A stretch of DNA of 64,000 bases from Salticus scenicus (Eukaryota; Arthropoda; Arachnida; Araneae; Salticidae), in contig OZ005648.1 of NCBI GenBank assembly GCA_963930645.1, positions 103,112,667-103,176,666 of the forward strand, written 5' to 3'. Each line of letters opens with the position of its first letter. Positions within the stretch are counted from its first letter, which is position 1. The position numbers and the translations under genes are program-made. Of the stretch, positions 23,521-34,556 are shown piece after piece. The notes below the pieces were generated by a model that saw nothing but the letters and a program-made list of their open reading frames with translations, was not told the origin of the DNA and made no database searches.

Positions 23521-23757
23521 GACAGTAATATCATAGCTTGAAAAATATAGTTTTATACGAATGTGATTTCTATAATTTATATGAAAGCCGAATGGCATGT
23601 ATAATTCTGTAATTACTTAAGTAGGATACATTTTATTTCTGAATAGTAGGAGATTTCTAAGTCCTTTCTCAATTTTTTTTTTTCGACTCTGCCCTTGTGG
23701 AAATCAAAGAGTAAGCTGCTAATATATAAATTTCGCTAATCGTCCCAGGAAGTTGCA

Positions 23758-23796
<39 letters not shown>

Positions 23797-25153
23797 ATAA
23801 ATTCGAAAAATTATAAATCTTTTATTTATATATTTTTTTTCTATTCTGTATATAGACATTACCGTTTCTTTTTATGTACCAATTTCTTTATGATTTGTCA
23901 AAAACAAATGAAAACATGAATGAATTTACTTTAACTCGTAAAAAATTCAAAACATTGTTACATATTCTTCTTTAAAAAATTATTATTTTAAAAATAATAA
24001 ATTGTTCTTTAAACACATTTTGCATACATTTTCAAGTATTAAATAAATGGTGATTTAAATAAATAACTACTAATAGCAATAAAAGAATTAATGTAACTTT
24101 CGAACTGTGATTCAAATAGAAAATATTTTAGTTTAACATAGCTTAAAACATCCTTTAATAATAAAAATAAATAAAAATAAAAAAGTTAACAGTCATTTTA
24201 TAAAATATTTAAAATAAAATACCTTAAGAATCATGCTTACTAAAACATGTTACATAAAATTTAAAAGATAAAGTTACTTTAGTTCGAAAATTCTTTTAGA
24301 TTAATCCACCGAAGCATTAGTTATTTTGTTTGTTGAATCCCCAACCATAAAATGTTGAAACTGAGCTTTGAATAGCACTAGAAGCATTTTGATGGCGATA
24401 TTAAACACTTAAATCGATATGTCGTGATCATACAGCTTTCTCTTTATTCGAGTCATAACACGCAAATTTTATGTGCGAAAATGCCATTAATCTGTAGTGA
24501 AACAGTGAAATTCTTAAATTTCAATAGTGTTTATCAAAAGGCTGGGCTTTTTTAAAATAAAGTTTGTGACAAAATAGGGTCTTGTAAATTCTGAGACTTT
24601 TTCCCCCCATTATTTTTATAGCCACAATATAAAGCACTACGATAATGTTAAATAACTGGCAGATGAATTTAAGTGCATCATATGACCATTAGTGGCAATG
24701 TTCTTGGTTAAGTATCGATCATGATAATACTTTCTTACTTTTAATTTTTACAAATTATATTTCTATATATTTGGGAATAGATAATATTTTGTTTAGAGAT
24801 TTATATATTTTTTAAATTTCTTATGGATTTCGAGTAAAAATAAACTGTATGCCATATCGTTATAGATATGATTGTAATAATTCTGTCAGAGTAATGAGAT
24901 TGTGTAATTTAGAAATGAATTTAATGTGCAACTTTAAAGATAAGACTTTTATTTTATATATTAATTTTTTATGTTAATTGTAATTAATTAGTATCAATTT
25001 TACATATGGTCATTGGCAATAAAGCTACAAGAGAATGACGACTAAAGATTTATACATTTTATAACAATTATTATGAGGCTAAATTAATTACATTTTCTCT
25101 TCATGCTCAGTCTTAAATAAACAATTAAGATAATTAAATTGAATTTTTAATTA
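23521..25153. other. AT-rich stretch, no gene seen
   Basis: It contains a TA microsatellite (23761-23792). The segment 24300-24560 has slightly more mixed composition, but no open frame or splice pattern I would call. Confidence 0.4.
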
Positions 25154-25760
25154 CACTGGTCTGGAAAAAAAAATCTAGATCCTTGATACCATTCCTGCGG
25201 TTTCATATGTAAAATTACCTCCTGAATCGGAATATGACTCCCGTTTTGCGCAATCACCCACCATTTTCTCGGGATGTCAACCCCCCCCCCCCCCCCCGAC
25301 GTTTTATCACTGTTCGATAATTTTATGTCCATGAATGTGATTTGGAGAATAGGAACGAATTATTTTAACACTTAAAAACAGAAAGATATAATGTATAATA
25401 AATAATAATAATAGAAATAATAATTGATTAATAAAATATAATAAATGCAATTTATAATTTCAGCGTCGAATCATCCCCCCCCCCCCCACTCCTAAATTTT
25501 TTCCTAGATGCAAATGTTAATGTTATAGAATTTCCCAATTTGTATCCCCTCATAAACTATTTAACAGTTAAAATAATACTTTCCTTCCTTAGAAATCAAA
25601 CTTATAGACAGAAAATTACAGAAAAATGATAAAAATTGGGGGCGTCCCCCAAAATCGGTGAGTGATAGGGCAAAATGGGTACCATACTCGGATTCAGTAT
25701 GTCAATCTATATAAGAATTTGCAAAAATAGTGCTGAAACCGATTTTCATGCAGAGCAGTG
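25154..25760 (+). mobile_element. CACTG-ended (CACTA-like) non-autonomous element, copy 2
   Basis: It begins CACTGGTCTGG and ends CAGAGCAGTG, so the terminal inverted repeat is CACTG(G/C)TCTG. TTA flanks both ends. Inverted subterminal blocks continue for ~180 bp (GAATCGGAATATG on the left, complement of ACTCGGATTCAG on the right). C-runs at 25279-25297 and 25475-25488 interrupt it. The 3-bp duplication and CACTG ends fit the CACTA/EnSpm group. It has no transposase. Confidence 0.6.
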
Positions 25761-25790
25761 TTATTATAAAGTACTTGATTTATGGTTTAA

Positions 25791-26012
25791 CCCCTTAACG
25801 CGCGCTGTCCTCGCTGCGAGGACGCAAAATTTAAGATCCAGCTGCAAAAATTCATCCCGGAAATTTTTTAGCAAAAATTTACGTTTATAACACATCAGAA
25901 AAAGGTGGTTTTTTTAATCTTAAAATTTAAAATATCTTTTAGTTTAATTAAGTTCATGAATTCCGGAGGCAGTATAATTTAAATGATCCAAATTGTCCTG
26001 CGCCGCAAAGGG
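25791..26012 (-). mobile_element. piggyBac-like MITE, copy 2, perfect TTAA duplication
   Basis: TTAA at 25787-25790 and 26013-26016 bracket a 222-bp element. It reads CCCCTTAACGCGCGCTGTCC at its left and GCGCCGCAAAGGG at its right. It is the inverse of 941-1162 and about 95% similar. Confidence 0.9.
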
Positions 26013-26291
26013 TTAAGACAGATTTAAAAAGCTTTTAAGAAGCATAAAAATCACTGATTTTTTCACTAAACAATGAAAAAATATTTAATATAAAATTATT
26101 TATTGTATATGTTGAGTGATATTTAAATAATATTAATTTCTAAAACTATCCATTTAATGAATGATGTTTAATCTTTGCTATTTTTTTGTCAACATTTTGT
26201 TATTATCTGTTTAAAATTTAAATGCAAAAAATCGATTGGTTTTATATTATAGAAGTACTGTGAATCTATAAAATGTATCTATATATCAAAA

Positions 26292-26470
26292 TTTATGGTT
26301 TAACCCCTTAACGCGCGCTGTCCTCGCTGCGAGGACGCAAAATTTAAGATCCAGTTGCAAAAATTCATCCCGGAAATTTTTTAGCAAAAATTTACGTTTA
26401 TAACACATCAGAAAAAGGTGGTTTTTTTAATCTTAAAATTTAAAATATCTTTTAGTTTAATTAAGTTCAT
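26292..26470 (+). repeat. Recent duplicate of 25780-25958 including MITE and flank
   Basis: This stretch is almost identical to 25780-25958, with one clear change (AGCTGC to AGTTGC). The match begins upstream of the MITE, in the non-MITE flank (ATTTATGGT before TTAA), and stops inside the MITE at AAGTTCATG. It is therefore a segmental copy, not a second transposition. It is followed by short repeats of GTTTCATGTTTCATGGTTTA to about 26527. Confidence 0.8.
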
Positions 26471-26527
26471 GTTTTAAGTTTTGTTTCATGTTTCATGGTT
26501 TAAGTTTCATGTTTCATGGTTTAAGTT

Positions 26528-27126
26528 TTTTGCATAGAAAAAAGTATCACACAAATATAATAAATAAATAAATAAATAAATGTTTCAAAAAATTGTATTA
26601 TTTTAGCTTAATACTGAATATAAATTTAATAACATTAAGAGCAATCTTCTTTTATAGGATGACACGTTTCATTTATATGTAGCCATAAAATATTACCACA
26701 AATATAATAGTTTATATTTCTTTTTGAAGCTATTACTTTACAGAAGTAGGGTCATTAACTGTTATTTTTTGTTATATAATAATGTTTATTATTGCCATTT
26801 ATAATAACATAATTTTTAGGGCTGTTATTCTTTAAAAAAGATATTTTATAATGTGTTACGTAAACAATAACAGGTGCTACAAAGTATTTTTTTAAACTAT
26901 GAAAAATAAAAATGCTTTCAAAATTCATAAAATATATAAAAAATAATTTTCATTTTTTATTTTTTTTAATCTAAGCAGTTTTTATTTTTCAATTGTTACC
27001 ATTATCAATAAAATAATTGTTTGGTGGAACTGAATACTCTACTTCATATTATGTGGCATTAAACCTTTCTCGCAACACAATTTTTTTTATAACTGTAAAA
27101 TTTCAATTAAGATATATATATCTATA

Positions 27127-27166
<40 letters not shown>

Positions 27167-27236
27167 ATGAAATGATGGAAAAATAAATGCGAAGAAACAA
27201 ATATCATTTTTATTATGGTACTGACAAAATTTATTA

Positions 27237-27267
<31 letters not shown>

Positions 27268-27364
27268 TTTATTTTGGAATTCAATGCTAAAAATTTTGGA
27301 ATTCGATTAAAAATATATATTAAATTAATATATATTAACTTATTCTTTCATATAATTACTGGGT
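26528..27364. other. AT-rich stretch with microsatellites
   Basis: Contains AAAT repeats (26562-26582), a TA tract (27110-27163) and TTA/TTTA tracts (27229-27275). The last could be the 3' tail of the jockey-like element that follows on the minus strand. No gene is seen. Confidence 0.4.
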
Positions 27365-27599
27365 TCGTACGGACATGAATTTTTCCCGGAGTCTCACACC
27401 AGTATGCCTTAACGATGAGTTGACTTATAAGAAGCGCATCCCTCAGCAGGACATTTAGAGTTAGGCACACCAAACTATATATCTAAACCCAAAAAGTATC
27501 CTTGAAAGATGTTTCATAGTTCACGTAACAGACATCTGACAGGAATATCCTGCAGCTCCCACGGCTCAATGAGATGGCAACCAAGATGCTCAAATATGT

Positions 27600-27800
27600 G
27601 AGGAGAAAAGCCCCCACGGTAGCACAAAATGCGCCGAGCAGTCTATTCTTTCAGACAATAACCACGACAACTAATACCCATAATGAACAGATGTCTCTTA
27701 AAAGTACAGTGACCATTAAGAATGTCAATAATCTTCCTTAACCCATTTCTATTAAACTTTAAAAGCTCCTTATCACGCAGCGAAAGACATTTGCGATTTA
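27600..27800 (-). pseudogene. LINE ORF2 C-terminal tail remnant
   Basis: Minus strand reads ...KIIDILNGHCTFKRHLFIMG, then a broken Cys-rich ending with ILCY. The NGHCTFKRHLFIMG pattern matches the conserved (T)GHCxLxxHLxxMG motif near the end of jockey- and RTE-like ORF2 proteins. It directly follows linker sequence, so the RT core has been deleted. Confidence 0.6.
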
Positions 27801-27899
27801 TTTCTTTTGCCTGCTTTTGACCATAAGAACTACGACATTGCTTGTAATGCTCCTTAGCAAGCAGCCTGAAAACAGAAGCCCTGAAAGTAGTGGGAGAAG

Positions 27900-28280
27900 T
27901 ACTCAGTGCAGGCTGTCAAAAATGCCGCTCTGCAGCCCTGATAGCTTTATTGTAGATGGCGAGGGCTTTCCAATAGACATGCCAGTAACCAGATTTCGTA
28001 GCCTTATTAAAGATCTTCCTACATTTCTTGCGTAAAGAACTAAGCTCAGAAGACCGCCAAGAAACTCGGCGTGGGAGCTAGTAGCAGTAAGCTTACAGCT
28101 TCTGTGATAAGAAGTGAGAATGATCTATTGCAATGAATTCGACATCAAAATTCAACTCGACATCATCAGTAAGTTGCAAAACAGATTAATGTACAGATAG
28201 GACACTCTCATTTAGTGGTAACCAAAATGAGACTTCAGTGATCCTGCGGGCAACGTTGTAAGTTTTTCGATCTCTCCAGT
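27900..28280 (-). pseudogene. LINE ORF2 linker between endonuclease and RT (remnant)
   Basis: The minus strand contains VNWRDRKTYN, then a stretch ending LSSLRKKCRKIFNKATKSGY, then WHVYWKALAIYNKAIRAAER. In jockey-type proteins this region (…LRKKxRKxFNKAxxSG…) precedes the RT domain. Several stop codons interrupt it. Confidence 0.6.
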
Positions 28281-28959
28281 TTACACAAACACTTGTCTTA
28301 TTTTTATTGTATCTCTGTTTTCTTTTGGCAACTTTGTTATCGTTTAAAAACTTGATCGTCCAAGAAAATTATTTTAAAAAGCAAGTACTAAATATTAATC
28401 AAATAAGTTTTGAAAACATACATGAATCCAAAATATTTTTTTTCTTTTAAAGTATTTCGTATTATTTAAACCAAACAATGTTAAATATTTACTTCTTTCT
28501 TACTGCTATATCAGAATTGCAGTTTGTAAGGATTATTTGCACTTGAATGTGAATGTGTTTAGGAAAGTATATTACTAAACATTATGAAAACTCATTTTAT
28601 TTCTTAGAAGCATAGCTCTATATGTTTTGAGTATTATTTTGTGAATTCAAATGTAATAGAAAGTGAATAAAATTATAATTGCATATACTAATCAGCTACT
28701 AACGACACGCGAAATAAAATAAAAAATATTTTTGATCAAAAATTTTATTTATGTAGACCTAAGGCATGTGGAAGTTCTTAGTTCCCTTCTGATGACCCTA
28801 GGGTTTCTATTAACGCCCCGGTTCGCGTTTTGCCTTCACTGTCCTATCTGTTTGGTAATCTGTGAGTCGCACTAACCAAAAATGGTTGAAAGTCCTCTTC
28901 TAAGAAGTTTTTTTAAGGAACCCAGTCAGTAGATATTAGATTCCTCCTATCGATCTTTA

Positions 28960-29265
28960 CATGTTAAAGGCCTTTAACTGAAAAAGTAATCAGTTGATGG
29001 TCAGAATCTGTAACAGCATCAGAAACTTTCCAATCAGAAATGTATCCTAAACATAAAGAATTCCAAAGATTCAGATCTATAACATCTCATCTATCAACAG
29101 AACAAAAGTAGGTTTACTGCCTCTGTGCAGGATACACAAGTTAAAACATTAAATGTGATCCATCAGCACATCCCACGTATGTTGCAATCAATACTTCCCC
29201 ATACAGTGATGTGAGCATTCGCATCGCAGCCAAATGAAGAGCCTGAACATTAATGACTGAAAACA
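28960..29265 (-). pseudogene. LINE endonuclease remnant
   Basis: CDANAHITVWGS near 29205-29245 corresponds to the GDFNAHHxxWGS motif of the apurinic-like endonuclease. DLNLWNSLCLG and SDHQLITFSV (about 28975-29070) correspond to the C-terminal SDH motif. The pieces are in different frames with stops, so no activity is expected. Confidence 0.6.
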
Positions 29266-29833
29266 GCCTTAGCTAATGGCCTTATTCACCATTAATTTCA
29301 ACTCGGTTCAACGCAAAAACTTGAATAGCGTCTAAATTCAGAGTGCACCCCCCCCCCCCCCAAAAAAAAAGAAAAAATGTACGTTGTTTTTACCACCTAG
29401 CGTCAAATTTTCCATATAATCTTTAGTTGGTTATTTTCGGATGAAAAATCTTAAAATAACAATGCCACTAGTTAATAGAAACAACGAGTCAAAGTTTTCT
29501 GAAAAGTTTTACACTAACTTTTTCGGCTTTTCAAGATTTCGGGTTCAACCGGTGGTTTAAGTTATTGGTGATAATCAGTCGATATTGGTGATCTAAGCCG
29601 ATAATAAGTCAAAGGATTCATTTCCTTATGAGGAATATCAGCAGAAACAAAAACAAAATTAACATTTGTATCCGTGTCTTTCTGTTTAACCTTAACCGCA
29701 CCCGAATCCTTATTTAGGAAGTAGACAATGTTAAGGACTTTAAATTCAGACTTAGCAATAATACAAGAAAGGCATGTCACAGAAGGTGTCACAGAAAATA
29801 TTGAAAATTTTAACGCTAAGACCAGTGATTTTA

Positions 29834-30340
29834 CTATCTTGCCAGTTTGATCATTCCTCCGAGGTTAGACGTGCACCTTAACTTTTTTTTAATAACCTGA
29901 ACAGTGGGGGATGGTATTGAACCAGCAGGCCGACGACTTTTAGTACCACCACCACTATTACCAGCAGCAGCGGAAGGCCGAGATAACAGTCTCTTCTTTT
30001 TCTCCAGGTTCTTCCCCTGGCTTTTGGTCAGAACTTTAACACCAGACAACTAATCCTTCGTGGGTTGCTGGCAGAAGCCAAACCATCCACTAGAAGATAA
30101 ACCCGTATTACTGGTTCTACCCAAACCAGAATCATTTCCCTGTTCTTTGTGCTTGATCCAAGCTGAAACTGAGGCACGAGTTACACACAAAGGTAAACCA
30201 GTTCCCACAGTAGTATTCACAGTGTTACACCCGAAGTTATACCAGAAGCTTGATACTGCAATGCATTTTTCGAATAGGATCCTCTGTTTAAGTCTTGAAT
30301 GCGACCTTTTATATTTTGCGTGACGGGCTATGCAGTATGT
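29834..30340 (-). pseudogene. ORF1-like remnant of the LINE
   Basis: A frame from 30049 to 29834 encodes 71 residues rich in Lys, Ser and Gly. It is preceded in frame by a stop and then by ~80 more open codons up to about 30320. Just upstream, an ATG near 30360 starts MDSSYDSHTA and meets a stop. I see no zinc knuckles, so the middle of ORF1 may be deleted. Position upstream of the endonuclease supports an ORF1 origin. Confidence 0.4.
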
Positions 30341-30738
30341 GAATCATAAGAACTGTCCATGGTGGTGCAAAAAAAATTCACCTTCATGTCTTAGCTGAAC
30401 ATTATGGAATAGCCTTCATGCCAAGAGGAGTGACCTTCACGACAATTGACTCTATCAGGAGCATAAACCAAGCACACAGAGCAAACACACTGGATACACA
30501 CATCGCCAATTCCACACAAGCACACACCCGCGTTACTTTGAGGCGACCTTCAGGATTGCGGGGCTAACACTTCTAAACGATAGAATTCATCTTAAATTTC
30601 TAGATTATTTTATAACGAAAATCTTTATACAAATGTACTGGTATAAGACAAGGGGGGAAATAAGGCTCAGTATGAACTCTGTACTAGAAAATAATTTTAC
30701 TTTGAATATTTATTATTATATAATTTTATATTAAATAT

Positions 30739-31370
30739 TGTTGCGTACTTGGGGGTTCGTGAGTTGTCTGGGAATGAAAGGCCAAACGTACAAAAATTCA
30801 GTAATTTATTCACAGAAAATTCCAGAAAAATGCAGGTCTATAAACCAAGTATCAGCTTCAATTCAAACAGTAAACACAGCTTAAACAACAGCTGTCAATA
30901 GCAAATCCACAGTACAAACTGTATAACAATAACACTTGAAGCAAGTCTCTCTCAAAGAGGCTTAAGAGCAATGCAAGTACTAGCGAAGCTGGTTGAGATC
31001 TGAACTGAACTGACTGCCTTGGCGAGAGAGCGCTTCTTATATATTGTTCCATGGAACCCAGATTTTTCGAGAAAACTCTCGAAAGTGGTCAACCAATCAA
31101 CTTACAGCTTCCATATTTGGTATATCCCATATAAGGATTTTCTCGCCAAGGTCGCCAAAAAAATCGCCAAGGTGGGAAAAAGTCGCCAAATTTGGCGCCA
31201 AATCCATTACCTGCATTACTGGGGCTTTTTAATGCGTTTTTACGGGAAAATAAGGCTATTTCAACGCTAAAACGACTAGAAATGCACAAAATTAGCACTT
31301 TATCAACTTACTAAGCCTCTTTGAAAGAATTTATACAAAAATAAACACAATTATTTACAATTTCGTAACA
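30739..31370 (-). repeat. 3' LTR of the gypsy element
   Basis: 632 bp, ends TGTTGCGTACTTGG / ATTTCGTAACA on the + strand. It differs from the other LTR by a CG/T change near 30757, two substitutions near 30977 and 30991, and one A in an A-run near 31250. On the minus strand it has TATATAAG at about 31035-31044 followed by a TCAGTTCAGT initiator-like region, and AATAAA near 30806. Confidence 0.95.
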
Positions 31371-31388
31371 CTGCCCCCCTCCCAAGGA
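31371..31388 (-). other. Polypurine tract
   Basis: Minus strand reads CTTGGGAGGGGGGCAG directly before the 3' LTR, the expected site of plus-strand priming. Confidence 0.85.
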
Positions 31389-31658
31389 CTGCACGTCCCG
31401 GTCAGTGCAACCCTTGGTCAAGAGGCGAAACTAAACAAATTTACACAATCTAAAACACAAAAACTAAGTTGCATATAACGATAAAATAGAAATACAAATC
31501 AAGTGAGAAATATTTACAAAATTCCCAAATATGTTCAAATATTTATATACAAATATTTACAAAATTCACAAATATGTACAAATTTTTATATACAAATATT
31601 TACATTACGCATGCGCAAATTTTACCAGTATTTACATTTTTAATTTTTAATATTACCG

Positions 31659-32615
31659 TTACTTGTGGTACTTGGCTAGTCTATTATAGTGCACCACCTT
31701 CGGTTTTGATGAAGGTGTTTTAGTGATCCGCACCACTACATCATTCAGCCTTTTTAAGACTGTGTATGGTCCGTCCCAGTTGCACTGTAATTTGGGAGAG
31801 AGTCCTTTGCGTCGAACAGGATTCCACAACCAGACCTTCTCTCCTTCCTGAAACTCATGTTGCGTAACCTGTAGATCGTACCTTGTCTTCATTTTCTCCG
31901 ATGCAATGTGAATTCGCTCCCGAGCAAAGTTGTGAACGTCCTCAAATCGTGCCTGGAGATCTTGGATGTACTCCTCGGGCGATGAAGGCGCATCGGGTGG
32001 ACAACCAAACAGGAGATCACAAGGGAGACGAAGTTCACGTCCAAACAGCATCTGGGCTGGAGTATAGCCGGTGGTTTCATGGACAGCACTTCGATAAGCC
32101 AGCAGGAACAATGGCAACTTCAAGTCCCAATCTTGCTGGTTCCTTGATACTAGAAGGGAGAGGTTATTCAGAATGGTACGATTGAACCTCTCGACCATGC
32201 CGTCCGACTGGGGATGTAATGGTGTTGTCCGGGTTTTGTCTATGCCGAGTAGTTCACACAGTCCTTTGAAAACATCAGAGGTAAAGTTCCTACCTTGGTC
32301 GGTATGAAGTTGTAGGGGCGTGCCGTACCTTGACACCCATTGCTGCACTAGGACTTCTGCGACTGTGCATGCCTCTTGATTGGGAATGGGATATGCCTCA
32401 GGCCACTTGGTGAAATAGTCCATCACGACGAGAATGTATTTATTTCCACTGGAGGTCCGTGGCAAAGGACCCAAGATGTCGAATGCAATCCGTTCAAATG
32501 TTGCTCCCACGTTATACCGTTGCAGTCTTCCTCGACTTCGTTTCTGCGGGCCTTTACGTGCCGCACAAGCATCACAGGATTTACACAATTTCTCCACATC
32601 CTCCTTTGCCTTGCA
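31659..32615 (-). pseudogene. Gypsy integrase: catalytic core and C-terminal module
   Basis: Frame open from after the TAG at 32613-32615 to the stop at 31659. The HHCC finger's Cys pair appears as CKSCDAC. The core has the catalytic acids in FDILGPLP, LHTDQGRNF and PQSDGMVERFNRT (D, D, E). The C-terminal GPY/F-type module shows NWDGPYTVLK and ends VVHYNRLAKYHK. The enzyme would insert the cDNA in the nucleus. The frame is the same as gag's. The upstream nonsense codon prevents full-length translation, so this copy would need enzyme from another element. The ~270 bp between its stop and the 3' LTR contains a ~47-bp tandem duplication (31506-31605). Confidence 0.9.
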
Positions 32616-33203
32616 CTAGTAGAAGCGTTCCCGAACTTTCTGCAGAGTCTTCATTACCCCAAAATGGCCTCCGGTAGAGCTACTATGCAGTTGTTCTAAA
32701 ACAGCTGGAATTTTTGATCTTGGTAATAAAATCTGCCATCTGAAGCTTTTCCCATCATCAGATTCCCACTTTCTGTATAATACGCCGTTTCTGATATGAA
32801 GAGAGTCCCAAAGTGCCCAATAACTTTTCGTAATGGGACTAAATCTGGAAATGTCCTGCCAGATAGGTCTGCTGCTGATCGTCTCCTTCAGCTGTAATAT
32901 TGGCTTTATGTCAGGATCTTCCATCTGGGCTTTTCTAAATTCTTCGTCACTCCATGGGTCGAGATCTTGTTCTGATGGCGTTGCGACAGTAACTTGGCGA
33001 ACAACTGGCTTTATTCTTTGGTGTTTATCCTCGGCTTTAGAGATGTATTTATGATCTTCAGATGGAGGCTTCCGCAAGAATGCATCTGAATTTTCCCGAA
33101 GAGCTCCTTCTGGGTGGCATACTTCAGAGACATTCTTGGTTGCTTCACTAGGTGTTCTAACTGGGCAGCTTCGTTTGATATGCCCGTCTTTTCCACAGCC
33201 CCA
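32616..33203 (-). pseudogene. Gag zinc knuckle fused to integrase N-terminus (deletion junction)
   Basis: Directly after gag's TGA (33204-33206) the same frame reads WGCGKDGHIKRSC, a CCHC knuckle whose first Cys position is the TGA. The frame runs on through ENSDAFLRKPPSEDH, which resembles the segment that normally follows RNase H, to HFGVMKTLQKVRERFY, the His half of the integrase zinc domain, and then TAG where Trp is usual. Protease (DTG or DSG), RT (YxDD-type) and RNase H are absent, so an in-frame deletion of perhaps 2.5 kb joins the knuckle to the end of RNase H near 33100-33140. Confidence 0.8.
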
Positions 33204-34523
33204 TCATTTAGTTGTTGGAGTCTTCCCTTCTTTCTTCCTCTCAAGAATGCGTAGTCTTCTATTAATTTCTGCAATCATTTCCTGAATATCTTTGAGATCA
33301 TCTGGAGAGCCGTTCACTTTGTGTGCTGTGCTGTTCTGGCGATGTTTATAGGAGGCTTGTTGGGCTGTCTCGAGCTTTAGGGCATACACCAAGGCTGACT
33401 CCACATCCTTCACGCCGGAGAGTCTGAGGGCCTTTTGAATATCTGGATCTCCGACAGCATCAATGAAATATTCTAGAGCCAGATCATTGCGTGTTTCAGG
33501 ATGACAGTCTGAGAAAGCCAAATGTGAAAGCCTCTGGATGTTTGATGCCAGTTCTTGTAAGCTTTCCCCTGGTCTCTGGCGACGGGACCTTAGCTGGAGT
33601 CGACTATATTCTTTGGACCATTTCGCTCCAAAACGTAGCTCTAGTGCTCTGGTTACAGCTTCGAAGTCATATCGCTGTTCCTTCGAAAGGGTCTCCAGAA
33701 TATCTGCGGCGTCGCCCCGCAACGACCCTACCAGATGAGCCGTCTTTGCAACAGAGTCCCAGCCGTTTGCTTCAGCCACGATGGAGAACTGCGTCTTATA
33801 TACATGCCAGGAGGAACTGCCGTCGTAGGTAGATAGCTTTAAAAATTCGTGATTCTGGCTTCTTCTCTCTTTCTTTTCAGTTTCCTGGGGCATGGACTCT
33901 AACTTTTCTTCCACTTTTCTCTCCAGATCTTCTTCTATTCTCTTCAATTTACCTTCTATCTCTGCAAACCTTCCTTTCAGTTCCTGGTCAAAATTTTCTT
34001 TAACTTTCGCCTCGACACTCCGTTCTAGCCTCGTAACACTCTCTTCAACCATCATAACATTTTCTTCTATCTTCATAGCTTTCTCTTCAAAACTTTCTTC
34101 TATTTTCAAAACTTTCTCTCCAAAATTTTCTTCTATCTTTATAACTTTCTCTTCAAAATTTTCTTCTATCTTTATAACTTTCTCTTCTATTCCATCTATT
34201 CTGCTTCCCATATCCGATAATTTACTTTCAATCACTTCCTTTACTGTCGAAAGTTCTCTCTTCATCTCTTCTTGATTAGATTTGATTTCTTCAGTCAACC
34301 CGTCTTTCAACTCTCTTTGCGCAGTTTCCATTTTCACTTGTGCTGCCTTCATTTCTTTCATCTCTTGACTCAAGCTATCTCTCATCTCTCTCTGTCCTTC
34401 TTTCATTTCTCTTTGTCCTTCTTTCATTTCTTCGATCAATCCAGATCTTAACTCATTCATCTGAGCAGTGAGTCCTTCTAGGAATTGCTTCATTTCTTGT
34501 TCCATAGCTCTTGTTATCACCAT
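33204..34523 (-). CDS. Gypsy Gag polyprotein (439 codons to premature TGA)
   Basis: Starts at ATG 34523, 10 nt after the primer-binding site, which fixes the start. Residues ~1-220 are charged and helical, with short tandem repeats: MKEGQRE twice near residue 35, then 12-residue repeats of the type EEKVIKIEENF around 110-160. These predict a long coiled coil. Residues ~230-400 match the retrotransposon Gag capsid-like domain (SWHVYKTQFS, YFIDAVGDPDIQKAL). The usual C-terminal CCHC knuckle follows but is separated by TGA at its first Cys. Gag would form the particle that packages element RNA. Losing the knuckle would be expected to weaken RNA binding. Confidence 0.9.
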   Translation of the reverse strand: MVITRAMEQEMKQFLEGLTAQMNELRSGLIEEMKEGQREMKEGQREMRDSLSQEMKEMKAAQVKMETAQRELKDGLTEEIKSNQEEMKRELSTVKEVIESKLSDMGSRIDGIEEKVIKIEENFEEKVIKIEENFGEKVLKIEESFEEKAMKIEENVMMVEESVTRLERSVEAKVKENFDQELKGRFAEIEGKLKRIEEDLERKVEEKLESMPQETEKKERRSQNHEFLKLSTYDGSSSWHVYKTQFSIVAEANGWDSVAKTAHLVGSLRGDAADILETLSKEQRYDFEAVTRALELRFGAKWSKEYSRLQLRSRRQRPGESLQELASNIQRLSHLAFSDCHPETRNDLALEYFIDAVGDPDIQKALRLSGVKDVESALVYALKLETAQQASYKHRQNSTAHKVNGSPDDLKDIQEMIAEINRRLRILERKKEGKTPTTK

Positions 34524-34533
34524 TCACAGACAA

Positions 34534-34552
34534 AATCCCACTCCTGACACCA
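34534..34552 (-). other. Primer-binding site, probably tRNA-Leu
   Basis: Minus strand reads TGGTGTCAGGAGTGGGATT four bases inside the 5' LTR. Its complement ends CCTGACACCA, which fits the 3' end of animal tRNA-Leu as I recall it (identity from memory). Confidence 0.7.
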
Positions 34553-34556
34553 GAAA

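Larger units (their letters stand above)
27365..30575 (-). mobile_element. Jockey-like non-LTR retrotransposon, internally deleted and decayed
   Basis: On the minus strand, fragments appear in the order expected of a jockey/CR1-type LINE: a 5' region with ATG (30370-30575), an ORF1-like remnant (29834-30340), endonuclease pieces (28960-29265), the endonuclease-RT linker (27900-28270), and the C-terminal tail after RT (27600-27790). Most of the reverse transcriptase between linker and tail is missing, and stops and frameshifts are frequent. Base composition is clearly less AT-rich than the flanks. Target duplications could not be identified. Family assignment rests on motif order and residues, not on a search. 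Confidence 0.65.

Noticed and set aside
31659..32597. A domesticated host integrase gene
   Set aside because: It lies between nearly identical LTRs with PBS and PPT, in frame with gag; it is simply part of a recent retrotransposon.
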